In this document: positions 44,389-56,396 of the stretch, one piece after another | Position numbering within the stretch: the first letter of the stretch is position 1 | Layout of the letters: each line of letters begins with the position of its first letter | DNA from: Liolophura sinensis | Lineage: Eukaryota; Mollusca; Polyplacophora; Chitonida; Chitonidae | Assembly (NCBI RefSeq): GCF_032854445.1 | Contig: NC_088297.1 | Coordinates: 7,489,375-7,553,374 of the forward strand | Length of the DNA stretch: 64,000 nucleotides | Reading direction: 5' to 3' | The notes under the pieces: model-generated | What the model saw: the letters and a program-made list of their open reading frames with translations, nothing else | Database searches by the model: none | What the model was told of the DNA's origin: nothing | Made by a program: the position numbers and the translations under genes

Positions 44389-47300
44389 TAAATGCGTGTC
44401 CAAAGCAAATGTACCTTACAACATCAAACATTTCACGTTGGAAATCTGTTGCATATGTAATCTTACCGACACCAAGGTCAAAATGGTGCACGCGAATTAA
44501 AAAGAACCTATTCTTCTAGCTCGTAGCCGACATGTTGATTCATTTTGGAGATCTGTGAGAGCAGTACGCAATACAATAATGTTCAGTGGATCCGCCATCG
44601 GCTAGTTCATTGGTTACGTTACCAAGATGGCTACCACGGCTTTAGATGCATGTTTGCTCATCCACAGAAATACAAACCTACTGGTGTAATTTTCTTGTCT
44701 GGAGTGCACGAAATAATGGAATACACTAATATGATAAAACAAACGTTTTGAAGATACCTATATCCGTGACATCTGAATATAAAAAAAAGCAATCAGTAAC
44801 TCTCTTATTGCTTCTACGTATATCAATATATCTGTCAGAACAGGCAGTAATGACACATGGTCATCATCGCATTGATCCCCTAGTCTTGAGACTGGATACC
44901 TTAATACACACTCATACGACCAGAAGAACTTCGTAAGTCATATTTCTCGTAACTTTTTTTCGTGAAAGACGTAATGTCATAAGGCGACACCGTTTATGAG
45001 GAAAGTTACGAAAAATTGATTTACGAAGCTTTGTGAAAGAAAGCCCTGTCTCTACAACTAAAGGCAACTTAACTTGTCATCGGTCATCGGCAAACATTTA
45101 CCTTGTCTAGGACAGTGCTGGTCATTCCTTTTGGGGGGTGGAACTGCCAGGAAACCTATTTGAAACCTATTGATAATTGTTTTCCATGGTAAATGTCCTA
45201 AATTATCTTGGCGACATTCGAATGGTTGTCGCAGGAAATTGCAGAATGGAGTTGTCCATGGTCATGCTCGAAAACACAAATCACTGTAATTCTCATAAGC
45301 TTCAAAAATCTGTTCACAAACTTCGCACAGTCATCTGAAGTAAAGAAGCGTCTACATGACCCAACCTCTGACATAGTTTCAAGTAAGTGCACTCAAACGG
45401 TTGATTAATTTCAGGTCTGGTGTGAAGAGGGATGTCGCTGTAGGGGGTCATTTGACAGAACTGGAGCAATTAAGAGCGCGTTATTTCTCTAATTAAGAAT
45501 AGGAGTTACAAACAAATTTTATTCATTTTCCAAGAAAACAAAGCTTAAAAGATAGATGAAACCCTTGGTTTTTTATTCCTCAATATGGAGTTTAGGATAT
45601 TGCCTTACGTATAAAAAACACAAAAACGTCTGAGAAAAAAAAATCCCTCTCGCGGAAAGCCTCGCGGAAATTAAGTAGCCGCTGTGGCGTTGCCAACGGC
45701 GAAATGAGAACGCTAAGCTGGTCTCGCGCACCCAATTCATCGATGACATCATTTCCGAATATTCCCGACTATTGGCGGAAATATTCATAAACTAAATGGG
45801 TTATTCAGAAATATTTAGCATGCCTAAAACTCAACATTTTTCGTCATTCTTGGATCTTTTTTTTTTCGTTAAAACCATCCTCTTTATTTTATAGTACCGT
45901 TCATGTATCTTTCAACGGTACATGTATGTCGGTTGCTTATCCGAAAACATCTGTGGAAAAGGCAAGAGACAGTGTGGGTAAAACTTTACAGCCGTCAACG
46001 CTAATCCTGTTGTGGTGTGAAGTCTCCACGGTGTATTCTTACTGATTTTGTTCTATAGTGAATCGGTTAGACACACCACTAATGACAAAAACACCTGTGA
46101 ATGTGGCTCGTTCAGGTCAACGCTCTGAACAACTCGTGACCTGGGGATGTGTTAACTCTCAATAAGACATCCGCTCCGGGACAAGCCTGTCTTCCTGAGC
46201 GAAGGTCATCTGGATCATGCAGGAAACGTTTGCCATGCTTTGTGTCCATGATCTTTTTTTGATCATTTTTACGCCGGGATACGAACTCGTCAGACAGGCG
46301 ATTAATTCCTTCCGTGGCCAGCCGGTAATTGACTTCCATGTGACGAGATTTCCTGCAGGATGATGGCGTAGATGTTGCCAAAAGGTTCGCGACATTATCT
46401 GTATCCCCCGGCTCTGAAATACCAAGGTGAAAGTTTGGTGCCGAAATAAGGGCCATTTTTCAGGAGACGCGAGGATAAAACGACCTGTTAATGATGTCGG
46501 CTTTTCAAGAATCATTTCCAGTGAGAAATTTTGAAATTTACACCAGTTTTATTTCAACTGGTACAGCGTACATGCTGAATAACTGTTTTTTATCACAGTC
46601 ATATAGTTGACGACAAACACCTCAATGCCCACTGTTTAAAAAAAAACACAGTGTCGCTTTTTCCAAGCATATAAACAAAAATTCAGTGTTCGTTTCGAAG
46701 TTCAAAGGTGTACAACGTTAGAGAGAAAATAAAAGTGAAATAACAAAATGCAGATAAATGGGTCAGATATCTTTCAACGTTTTTATTTCAGTGGAATATT
46801 AGCAATGCTCGGGATATAGAATCAAGTGTATCATAATATCAGTATATAACAGAGAAAAATGTACACGAAATGAAAACACGCAACGTTCTGAAAAACGCCT
46901 GTGGTTAATAATCGCTTCCATATAGTCTTTATTCTAACGTTAACACGCCATTTGCACAAAAAGCTCAGTCTATAATTTGGATAACAGATAACTCTGTATG
47001 CAGATCATTCGGTTCGCTTTGGTTCTCGCGTTTTATTGGCTTCTACGTTTGTTGCAGTGTCACAATTCCAAGGTTCTCCTTTTCAACTATTCATCTGAGA
47101 AAAAAATTCCTAAAGCGGTCATATTAACAAGCAATAGTGGATCCAGCCACCTTCCGTGGTAAAGGACAAAGTCAAGTTAAAAATCAGAACAGGCTATACT
47201 AATTTAAGTACATGAGTTGTGCAAACCTTTGCGCAGTCGAGCTTGTGATAGTTAGTGCTCGAGACAAAAAAATGAATAAAATGGTCACAAGAAGGAATAA

Positions 47301-47920
47301 ATATAGATATCTGTTCTTACGTCTTCCGATTCCCTTTCCTTGTTTTCAACTGTCTCTTTGAACGCTTCTTAACATGTCCAAAACAAAGTGGGTACGGCAT
47401 AAGCTGTGAGATTGACATGTAGGCTGTTGTACATTGCCCAAGTTTAATGAACTGGTCAGTTCCCTAACTAAAGAGGTACGTCTCTTAGTCAGACATCGAG
47501 GTTCACGGTGAGTGCCAGGGAATAATGGTAAAATGTGACCTTATCGACAAGGTAGGAAAATATCGTTGTAAGGTAGTCAATTAAAAGCTGACCCCAGACG
47601 CCGTGTAATCGCCTGTCTGACGAGTTGACATGCCGGCGGGAATGGAAGACCCTGAACATAAAACAGTAGAAATGTTTACTATGCGGCCTACAGGCCCATC
47701 ATCCAGGAAAACAGTCTAGCCCTCGACTGGACGGTTAACGTTTCATTTATCACAGCCAATAGCCATTGATTATTTAAAGTGTATGTTATCATTTACCAGC
47801 CTAGTCTTCAATGATCAGTTAGATGTGTAACCAACTGTGTGACATATACTAGACTTGAGCGTAGACTCTATAAAAAAATTATTTCGGTGAAGTAGCAATG
47901 ATGACAATTGTGATATTTTA
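44389..47920. other. No secure gene over 3.5 kb
   Basis: ORFs such as 46112-46456 and 46159-46515 (both minus) overlap and carry no recognisable motif. An exact 20-bp inverted match (AACTCGTCAGACAGGCGATT at 46284-46303, its complement at 47607-47626) belongs to the loose R3 repeat family. No SINE was recognised here, which is unusual for this window. Confidence 0.4.
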
Positions 47921-47927
47921 TGCACAG

Positions 47928-48273
47928 GAGACCTCTCTATAAATCTGCCTGCACCGGTAATATATGCCCCTTCTTCTCCTTAAATCAGAATCTGTCTGAA
48001 ACTATGACGTTTTTTTTAAATTATAATGAACTGAAAAATCCGCTGAATGGGTTTCAATACACACCCGTACAGTGTTACGAAATTTTCATTTATGCAACAG
48101 ACTCTAAGCGTCAGTGTGATGAGTTTATATCCTGGTGGGAATATCTAGGCAGGGGATATACGTTCATCGATCTTCACTCTCATGTACTGGATAATAAACG
48201 TGGTGAATGGGAAATACGACAAGTGACGTCTCTCCCTATCACGCTGAACGGATTGGTTTTTCAACGATGCTAA
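47928..48273 (+). CDS. Candidate terminal exon of an unrecognised gene
   Basis: The ORF continues from an acceptor-like TTTTATGCACAG (AG at 47926-47927) to TAA at 48273. If spliced there, the intron would be phase 2. The composition looks protein-like: CPFFSLNQNLSETMTFFLNY, then VQCYEIFIYAT, DEFISWWEYLGRG and a C-terminal GEWEIRQVTS...VFQRC with spaced cysteines and tryptophans. That suits an extracellular domain, but I cannot name a family. The in-frame ATG at 47920 lies upstream of the putative acceptor and could instead start a short protein. No good AATAAA follows; ATTAAA occurs near 48447. Confidence 0.4.
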
Positions 48274-48850
48274 CTTACATTCGAGTTACATGTTCATATC
48301 TTTTGATATGCTTAATTGTACTGAACTGTGTGCTGAAAATTTTACTCTCGGATCTTTCCGTGACATTCAATGCTTTACAGTTGTAAGTAATGCGTGACTC
48401 AGGTGCTTGTATTTTGAATACAAACACAATACCCATATCATCACCCATTAAAAAGAGTTGACACTTTGATTACACGAATAAGTAATTATTGATAAGAACG
48501 TTTCTCATGAATTCTCTCAGAGAGGGGAGCTGCAAATTTACGTGGTCATTGCAATGTATACGCGTATAAGCTGAGAATACGCGGGTACACGAAGAGGTCT
48601 TCATTAACCCATGACCACAGGCTGTGTTAAATGTCAGCAAGACATGGACTCCTGGTCATGTCTGTTTCCTGGATCAGGAGTCAGAGAAACACGCAGTAAA
48701 TGTATCGACCTAAAGCATGAAGTGACTGTTACAAACGTCCTTAAGTGCATTTCTAGCAACTTCATTTTCTCAAATAAAGTTGTTATTTGCGAGATAATTC
48801 GTATAACCTGGTTTAGAACCTTTGTGGAATTTGAAATACGACCACCTTCT
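48274..48850. other. No recognisable feature
   Basis: A short ORF at 48611-48862 carries no motif. Confidence 0.4.
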
Positions 48851-48852
48851 TT

Positions 48853-49072
48853 GTTGCCCTAGGGACATGAACTACTCAGACGGGTGTTTAAATTCATTCG
48901 GTGGTGAGCCAAAATTTACTTACATGGGTCTAAACACTACATGCATCTGGAAGGCCAGGCATTACTACTATCATCTGGTATAAAAACATGAATTGCAAAA
49001 TTTTATCCTCAAACGAGCTACATTTGTAATAAATGTGGGAAATGGACGCTATCTATCATGAAATAATTTGTC
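48853..49072. repeat. Interspersed repeat R3, copy
   Basis: It matches 34760-34915 with the same order of shared words and adds a middle part with CATCTGGTATAAAAACATG. Class unknown. Confidence 0.5.
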
Positions 49073-49084
49073 ACGAAGCTTCAA

Positions 49085-49366
49085 CGTGTAAAGGGGGCCT
49101 CCGTGGCTCAGTCGGTTAAAGCGCTAGCGCAGCGTAATGACCCAGGAGTCTCTCACCAATGCGGTCGCTGTGAGTTCAAGTCCAGCTTATGCTGGCGGCC
49201 GTACGTGAGAAGGTCTTCCAGCAACCTGCGGATGGTCGTGGGTTTCCCCCGGGCTCTGCCCGGTTTCCACCCACCATAATGCTGGCTGCCGTCGTATAAG
49301 TGAAATATTCTTGAGTACGGCGTAAAACACAAATCAAAAAAAAAAAAAAAAAATCATCGTGTAAAG
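49085..49366 (+). repeat. SINE-A copy with target duplication
   Basis: Head GGGGGCCTCCGTGGCTCAG, a short internal deletion near 49196, and a poly(A)-like tail. CGTGTAAAG occurs at 49085-49093 and 49358-49366. Confidence 0.9.
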
Positions 49367-50160
49367 AGTGGGACAAGTTCAAATATGAAGACTACTGTGC
49401 GGAAAGTAAAACCAGAGTGACGACGACTGGGTGATTAATGTTCACACATTTTAATCATTTCTTTGTCATTAATTTTTCTTACTTTCAGTTGTCCCCCTGG
49501 ATGACCCTCCCCTGACCTAATTTTATATTTTCATTGGAAAAACAAAGCAATCATTGTTTTTTCATCATTTCTTACACAGACCCTTTGTGAGGACGCTCAA
49601 TACCATTGCAGAAACACACAAGCCTCTAGTTGCGTGAATGTAGTTTCCTTTGCGTTGTGCCTCGTGCTTTTAATTGGTTCCCTCTTCAAGTGTCATTCTA
49701 CATTTCCAAAGTTAGTCGGTCACACCTTTCCAGAAAAATGCACTAAGGCATGTAAAAACTTTCCAACTCAAATGCAGATTATAAAAGTGGAGGTATAATT
49801 TCTTTTACATCATGTGAACATATTTTTTATTTTTAAGCTGTTCCTAAACGAACAGAAGTACGCTTGATGAGCCAAAAGAGAATTGTAAAACATAAGCTAA
49901 ACCTGTTCACGAGGAAAAAAATATCCTGCCAGGTGTTGATGAGAGTGCAATTTTTGTTTTCGTTTGAAGGTATTGTTTTGCATCTTTACTCTTTATCACC
50001 CCTGCAAAAACGTGTAGAACGACAGGTATATTCTAACATTTCTACAGTTAAACAAATACACATATTCGAACCTTATTTATCCGTACTTTATTTATACAGT
50101 GATCTCAGCTAAACTTGTATCAATGAGTTAAATTACCGATTAATCTGACTTAAGTCCGAA
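49367..50160. other. No recognisable feature
   Basis: AT-rich unique sequence before the satellite. Confidence 0.4.
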
Positions 50161-50164
50161 CTAT

Positions 50165-51945
50165 TTACCGCTCTCTATCTTACTTCTCGCTAACTGTATT
50201 CAAGGAGACACTTAGTCTCCGCCCGTCCGCTGATGGACCAACCTAATGTTAGCTGATTTGGAAAGCAATATCCTTTCATTCACTTATGTATGGATCTGGG
50301 TGCTAGCAGGTGCTAACGTTTAATCTCTCACTAGAGACTGGTTCAGGCAAAAAGTATTAAACATTGTTTTTTTTATAGCTGCACATTAACTATGCTTATT
50401 TAACTATTAGTGTGAACCTCTTATTGTAGGCCAAAGTTAAACTATTACAGCACCCTATTTAACCATTAGTGTGAACCTCTTATTGTAAGCCAAACTTACA
50501 CTATTCCAAGCAGCTTATTTCACCATTAGTGTGAACCTCTTATTGTAGGCCAAAGTTAAACTATTACAGCACCCTATTTAACCATTAGTGTGAACCTCTT
50601 ATTGTAAGCCAAACTTGCACTATTCCCAGCACCATATTTAACCATTAGTGTGAACCTCTTATTGTAGGCCAAAGTTAAACTATTACAGCACCTTATTTAA
50701 CCATTAGTGTGAACCTCTTATTGTAAGCCAAACTTGCACTATTCTCAGCACCCTATTTAACCATTAGTGTGAACCTCTTATTGTAGGCCAAAGTTAAACT
50801 ATTACAGCACCCTATTTAACCATTAGTGTGAACCTCTTATTGTAAGCCAAACTTACACTATTCCAAGCAGCTTATTTAACCATTAGTGTGAACCTCTTAT
50901 TGTAAGCCAAACTTGCACTATTCTCAGCACCCTATTTAACCATTAGTGTGAACCTCTTATTGTAGGCCAAACTTGCCCTATTCCCAGCACCATATTTAAC
51001 CATTAGTGTGAACCTCTTATTGTAGGCCAAAGTTAAACTATTACAGCACCTTATTTAACCATTAGTGTGAACCTCTTATTGTAGGCCAAACTTGCACTAT
51101 TCTCAGCACCCTATTTAACCATTAGTGTGAACCTCTTATTGTAGGCCAAACTTACACTATTCCAAGCAGCTTATTTAACCATTAGTGTGAACCTCTTATT
51201 GTAGGCCAAACTTACCCTATTCCCAGCACCCTATTTAACCATTAGTGTGAACCTCTTATTGTAGGCCAAACTTAGCCTATTCCCAGCACCCTATTTAACC
51301 ATTAGTGTGAACCTCTTATTGTAAGCCAAACTTGCACTATTCTGAGCACCCTATTTAACCATTAGTGTGAACCTCTTATTGTAAGCCAAACTTACCCTAT
51401 TCCCAGCACCTTATTTAACCATTAGTGTGAACCTCTTATTGTAGGCCAAAGTTAAACTATTCTCAGCACCCTATTTAACCATTAGTGTGAACCTCTTATT
51501 GTAAGCCAAACTTACCCTATTCCCAGCACCTTATTTAACCATTAGTGTGAACCTCTTATTGTAGGCCAAAGTTAAACTATTACAGCACCCTATTTAACCA
51601 TTAGTGTGAACCTCTTATTGTAAGCCAAACCTGCACTATTCCCAGCACCTTATTTAACCATTAGTGTGAACCTCTTATTGTAGGCCAAACTTACCCTATT
51701 CCCAGCACCTTATTTAACCATTAGTGTGAATTTGTTCATCGCTCCGTATCCCACTTGCCGATAACTATATATAAGGATAGACCCACAATCAATAACCTCG
51801 CCGCTAAACGAATCCACTCTTGTTGATTTTGGAAAGTGATGCCAGCTTGTCCACTTCTCAGTGTATTTGACTGATGGGTGCTAAGATTTGTACTGTCGTA
51901 GGGGCTACAATAAACTGTTGCATTAACTCTGCTTGGTGATACACA
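50165..51945. repeat. ~60-bp satellite array, 23 units, with related flanks
   Basis: The word ATTAGTGTGAACCTCTTATT occurs in 22 consecutive units spaced 59-61 bp, and the 23rd breaks off after ATTAGTGTGAA at 51730. Monomers fall into types: AAAGTTAAACTATTACAGC versus AAACTTGCACTATTCTCAGC and variants. Types alternate strictly in the first eight units and become irregular later. One unit near 51430 is a hybrid of both types. The region just left of the array (50165-50395) resembles the region just right of it (51735-51945), for example ATC-ACTT--CG-TAACT-TAT-AAGGA and GATTT-GGAAAG. The array is therefore embedded in a larger duplicated module. Confidence 0.92.
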
Positions 51946-52370
51946 GTATAGGTAACAGTTCCTTGACCCGACTAGTGGAATTATTGAAAAACCATCCTCA
52001 GCAGCATCTTAATCCTGTGTAAGGACTCATTGTATCAATTTCATCCTACCAGTGAAGCCATAGCAGGATTTTCGAAGCCCTTCGAAGTCCTGGATTACCA
52101 AGATCTCGTCTTCATGTTTTGAACAGAGGGTTAGGTGGTCGGCTCTATTTTACAACGTGGGCAACAAAATCTATGTAAGACTTCAGCACGAATATAGGTC
52201 TTCTACCACTCAGAAACGGGTTCATAATGACTAAATGGAAATTCCTGAACGTTGATATACAACGTTTCCTATATAAAAAACGCTGTGGATCAAACATCTT
52301 CCATGTAAAAATAAAATCACTTCAAATTTGCTTTTAAAGAATCCTGAATTTAACTAGATGTATCTAAGGC
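51946..52370. other. No recognisable feature
   Basis: Unique sequence. Confidence 0.4.
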
Positions 52371-52372
52371 TA

Positions 52373-52592
52373 TGTGGCCTACACGGCTGAGTGGTTTGCA
52401 TGCTCGTACAGCGTGTAAGTGAAGAGACTCTCGCCAATGGGATCGCCGAGAGTTCAACTCCAGCTCTTGTTTGCTTTCTCTCAGGTCGTACGTGGGGAGG
52501 TTTGTTAGTCATCAGCGGAAGGTCGTGGTCTTACCACTGGTTCTGCATGCGAAACGTGATAAATTCTTGAGTACAGCGTAAAACAAAAATAA
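52373..52592 (+). repeat. SINE-A copy, strongly diverged
   Basis: A recognisable head (GGCCTACACGGCTGAGTGG), centre (GAGAGTTCAACTCCAGCTCT, CGTACGTGGGGAGG) and 3' end (TTCTTGAGTACAGCGTAAAA) are present with several deletions. Confidence 0.75.
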
Positions 52593-53368
52593 ACGAGCTT
52601 TTGATTTTGATGGGCAAAATATGTATTTGGTGACATCATACAGACTCCATTCCTCCAGAAACCTTTTAAGGTTTTTGTATTCGGAACACACTATTTTTGA
52701 TAAAAGCACTCTGGTCTAATACAAGAGAATCTCACACTGGTCTTAATCCACACCTGTCATCTCCAAATCAATTACTTTGTGGTAAGTCTACAACCACAGT
52801 CATTTTACGTTGTCATTTTACGTTGTCATTTTACCACTGTCATTTTACGTTGTGCAAGAGTCATCTGAATTCCCTGTGGAGAAATGGAGTAACCGTATTG
52901 AATGTCACATCAGAGAAATCAACAAATAATCCCATCTGTATTCATCTCTGAACGTTTCTGCTTTTGACACTCAAAGAATTGAAATATAGTTGGTCATTTT
53001 ATATCTTCTTGTCTGTATCAGCTTTCTCTGTATCTCTGTAGGATTAGGGAGCAACCAAGTCATTATCGTGTGTGAGCTGTGATCGTCGTTTTCCTCTGAA
53101 ACACAGAATTTACCTCCCAGATTTCTTCCTATTTACTGATCCTGGTGTGTTAATTCCAAAATCTTACAAATGGCCAAACTACATTGATTTCCCCTGTTTT
53201 TTTTTCTTTTTCGCTACTAGTAAAGCAGACAAGGGGCAGCAGAACATATCTAATGCTTCCATCCAATTATAATTTAAAATTTAAGGAGACCCACGATAGA
53301 TGTTAATCTGTGTTTATCTCCTTGACGAGGTCCACATAAAAATGTTGAAAGTGAAAAGTACAAAAAAG
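52593..53368. other. No gene; short tandem at 52800-52853
   Basis: Four copies of about 13-19 bp around CATTTTACGTTGT lie at 52800-52853. The rest is unique. Confidence 0.5.
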
Positions 53369-53650
53369 GAGGGCCGTGTAGTAGTGCAGTGCAATGACCC
53401 AGAAGCTCCCCCCCCCTCACCCAACCCCCCCAACCCCCGCACACACAGACACCCACCACCACCACTGCGGTAGCTCGGAGTTAAAATCCATCCCATCTCA
53501 TGAGGCCTTCCTCCCTGGTCATACGTCAGAAGTAGTAGCCTCCAGGTGATCGTGAGTTTCAGCCCGGCTTCCTCTTACCATAATACAAGCCGCGTGTCGT
53601 ACAGGTGAGATATGTTTGACTACAGCGTAAAACACCAAACAGATAAATAC
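53369..53650 (+). repeat. SINE-A copy with C-rich insertion
   Basis: A diverged SINE-A (GCAATGACCCAGAAGC, TACAGCGTAAAACACCAAAC) is expanded at 53406-53465 by a run of C, CCAAC, CACA and CCA motifs. This appears to be a simple-sequence expansion inside the element. Confidence 0.75.
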
Positions 53651-54479
53651 AAAAAAGAGAACTGTCCTCGGAAACACTCGTTCAGATTCCCCCTGTGGGC
53701 CTGACATTTACAAAACAAAACTATTGCGTGGCTAGTAATTGGCCCATATCAATTGTGGAGCGATGGAGATCGGAATCCGCATATAAGTGGTCGTCATTGT
53801 AAGGCATGTATTAATCGCCATCGAAGAGTTATTCTGATCTGACCTCTTAATGGACGCCTCCTTACAATGGCAAGTTATTTTTCGTGCTCCGATCCTTCGT
53901 CTTGATATATATGGAAAGACTGATTTTAAACCTAAGCACCGTTACAGAACGACAAAACGTTTGGTAAGAGACCAACTTCATGTTAAGGATCTATACTTAA
54001 CTCTATTGTTAGCCTCCAAGTTAGAGTTAGGCTTACGAATGGAGATGAAACAAAATGAAAGAGCATTATGATAATCTTACATATAATGTATTTCGGTGAT
54101 TTAATTCCAATATGTTCCTCTACTCCTACCTTAATCCAAGCCTATATTTTAGCAGAAAGAAAATTACACGTATACTTATATCATTTTAAGAATTAAGTCA
54201 GGCCTTGTGAGCGCTATCTTGGAACTCTGACATCACATCACCTTTTTTCCTGATGTTCTGCAGAAAGAAAGAATTTTTGAGAACATTATTTCAGTAATCT
54301 TTTACCCATAGGCAAAAAGTTATTCCAAAATTCAGTGTCGTGATTACAGTATGATAAGCTTCCTGTGACGTCAGAGTTCCTAACCTTTGACAGTATGGTA
54401 AATAAAGCCCACCTTAGAATCCAAATGTTTGAACGCCTTTATCTCTCTTCACAAAAATGTAAAAAAAAATAAATGAAAG
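53651..54479. other. No recognisable feature
   Basis: An ORF at 53850-54071 has no recognisable motif. Confidence 0.4.
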
Positions 54480-54625
54480 TATCTAGGAAACAACTGGCTT
54501 GTTAAACTGTCAGTTCAGTGATTGGCCTTACACAAGATCAAACAAACACGAAGACACTTGAATAAGTTTAATACATATATTTGAACAAAACAGACAAATA
54601 ATACAACTCACAATAATGCCTTCGG
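54480..54625 (-). repeat. LTR 3' end fragment
   Basis: It matches 4895-5030: GGAAACAACTGGCTTGTTAA, TTACACAAGATCAAACAAA, and ATACAACTCACAATAAT versus ATACAACTGACAGTAAT. Confidence 0.7.
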
Positions 54626-54626
54626 C

Positions 54627-54680
54627 TGAAAAATAGTTACGTACGACATTAAACCCCAAGCACTCGCTCACTCACTCTTT
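54627..54680 (+). repeat. SINE-B tail fragment
   Basis: ACGTACGACATTAAACCCCA followed by AGCACTCGCTCACTCACTC is the conserved 3' end of SINE-B, placed right at the broken end of the LTR fragment. Confidence 0.75.
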
Positions 54681-56195
54681 CTATCTGTGTTGTTAGAACA
54701 ACTTTCTTTTCTCTGTAAATGTAGCTACAATTTCCGACATAGGTAAGGTATTTAGGCACATAACGGGTATAGAAATTAGAAAGTGTTGTGATTAAGTTGA
54801 CAACAGGGGAGTTTGGAGTTTCAACTCTTGGGAGTTAAAGGTAAAAGAAATCCTACTGTATGATGTGACTTTACAAAAATGTTAGGAAACCGTTGAATTA
54901 TTGAGGAGGTTATTTTACCGATCATCTGTCTCACTGTCTCACGAAGGCACAAATAACACCTCTCATCACGTTCACAAGCGCTCAACTTCTCAGTTTTCTC
55001 CATCGTTCATCTACTCTAAATTATTAACTGTATTCAGGAACCCATGTTATAGTAAATGTGATCAAATATAGGCGCCTAATATTTTTGACACGTCACGTGA
55101 TATAGTAGGACATTCTTTATCTTTGACGACAAAAGAGCTCTTACAAAAACGTGCTGCATTACAAAAATATCGTCCTTTTTAAAATTCTACATTCTTTTGG
55201 TTGCCAAAGGATATAAATATTTTAAAAGTGTACGGGGGACTAATAGGGTCCTTTATTTTCACAGACTGCTCTGTAGTGGATAGAGAGCAACAGTCTTCCC
55301 ACGGAGACGTGATTCGTCGTCTCGAAGTTACAACTCTTTCCCCGCCCATAGAACTTACAGCTCTTTAACAACAGCGATAAGGCCAGGTTGTAAACTTTTA
55401 TCTCAGATGACCCAAACAGGCTTGTGCGCTGGTCCGAGAACGGGTTGTTACATCTACAGAACCTAGGTACAGGTTCGACCTGGCGTGATTAGCCGGCGTT
55501 TATCTCTGTCGTCCGTGAAGGTGAGAAGGATGAAGAGACACCGATATTTCCACCAATGGTTCCTTTATTGATGACTGGCTGTTGGTGACCACCGGGAATT
55601 CTTAATGTACATGGAACCCTGCGCCGGGGGTAGACGGCCGGCCAGGCCGAAAAGACGCTTTCAGCTACTTATTAAAGCGTGCCTCTTTTTCCTGCGTGAA
55701 CACATTCACTTTCGTCTTCTAAGCCGGGCCTGGTAGGCCACCACTTCCTTCGGGGACTCCCCGGCTTACACCTATCCCGTCTGCTACGACAGGAATTTTG
55801 CAATGTTCCCGGTGCAGCCAATCTTACCTTCTAGCCGTTAAAACAAATCATACAATGTTTTCGATACACGCAATACCGATCCATCGCCCACAAGCCATCT
55901 ACTTAAAACAATTCAGCTCTTAAATTAATTCCGGATGTGTACATCATTGTTTGACTTTAGGGCATGCAGCTCAGGAGCGAGTGGTATTTAGAGAACTGAC
56001 AACAAACTGCGTATGGACAGTTTCTGTACTTTACAAACATAGCGAGGCATACACCTAACGCCATGCAGCTGCAACAATCACAATACCTTTACAAATAGAA
56101 CATACAAGAACTGAACTGACACGTAATCCATATATTTTACAAGATGACACGACAAGACCAGGCTTTACCAGATATCACAATCCATAGATAAAGTC
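54681..56195. other. No secure gene; GC-richer patch 55480-55830
   Basis: A minus-strand ORF at 54821-55003 has a donor-like site (ATGATCGGTAAAAT on the minus strand) but no family motif. The patch around 55600-55760 (CGCCGGGGGTAGACGGCCGG) is clearly richer in G and C than its surroundings and may be an unrecognised element. Confidence 0.35.
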
Positions 56196-56197
56196 AT

Positions 56198-56396
56198 ATG
56201 GACATCCCTGTGGATGATGTAACCCTGACGAGATCAGACAACACATCAACTAGATTAGAACCTACAGAAGTCTCCATGAATGACGCGCCCATGACGAGAT
56301 CAGACAATCCATCTACCAGATTAGGCCTTACGGATGTCTCTATATATGACTTTACCTCGGCCAGGCCAAACAACCCATCAACTTGATTAGGCCTTA
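56198..56396 (+). repeat. 66-bp tandem repeat, three units, open in one frame
   Basis: Units carrying ACGAGATCAGACAACACATC (56229), ACGAGATCAGACAATCCATC (56295) and CCAGGCCAAACAACCCATC (about 56363) are 66 bp apart. Frame +1 stays open for 62 codons from ATG 56198 and encodes a 22-residue repeat around TRSDNPSTRLGLTDVS. The ORF ends in the third unit. It could be a fragment of a repetitive protein or just a satellite whose unit length is a multiple of three. Confidence 0.6.

Noticed and set aside
46112-46515. Two overlapping minus-strand ORFs of 114 and 118 codons
   Set aside because: They lie in different frames over the same DNA, which contains a copy of the dispersed repeat R3, and neither has a recognisable motif.
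50400-51730. Regular repeats that could suggest a CRISPR array
   Set aside because: There are no unique spacers; the whole 60-bp unit is repeated. The context is a eukaryotic genome with introns and SINEs, so it is a satellite.
53274-53496. Glycine-rich minus-strand ORFs
   Set aside because: They arise from the C-rich expansion inside a SINE-A copy.
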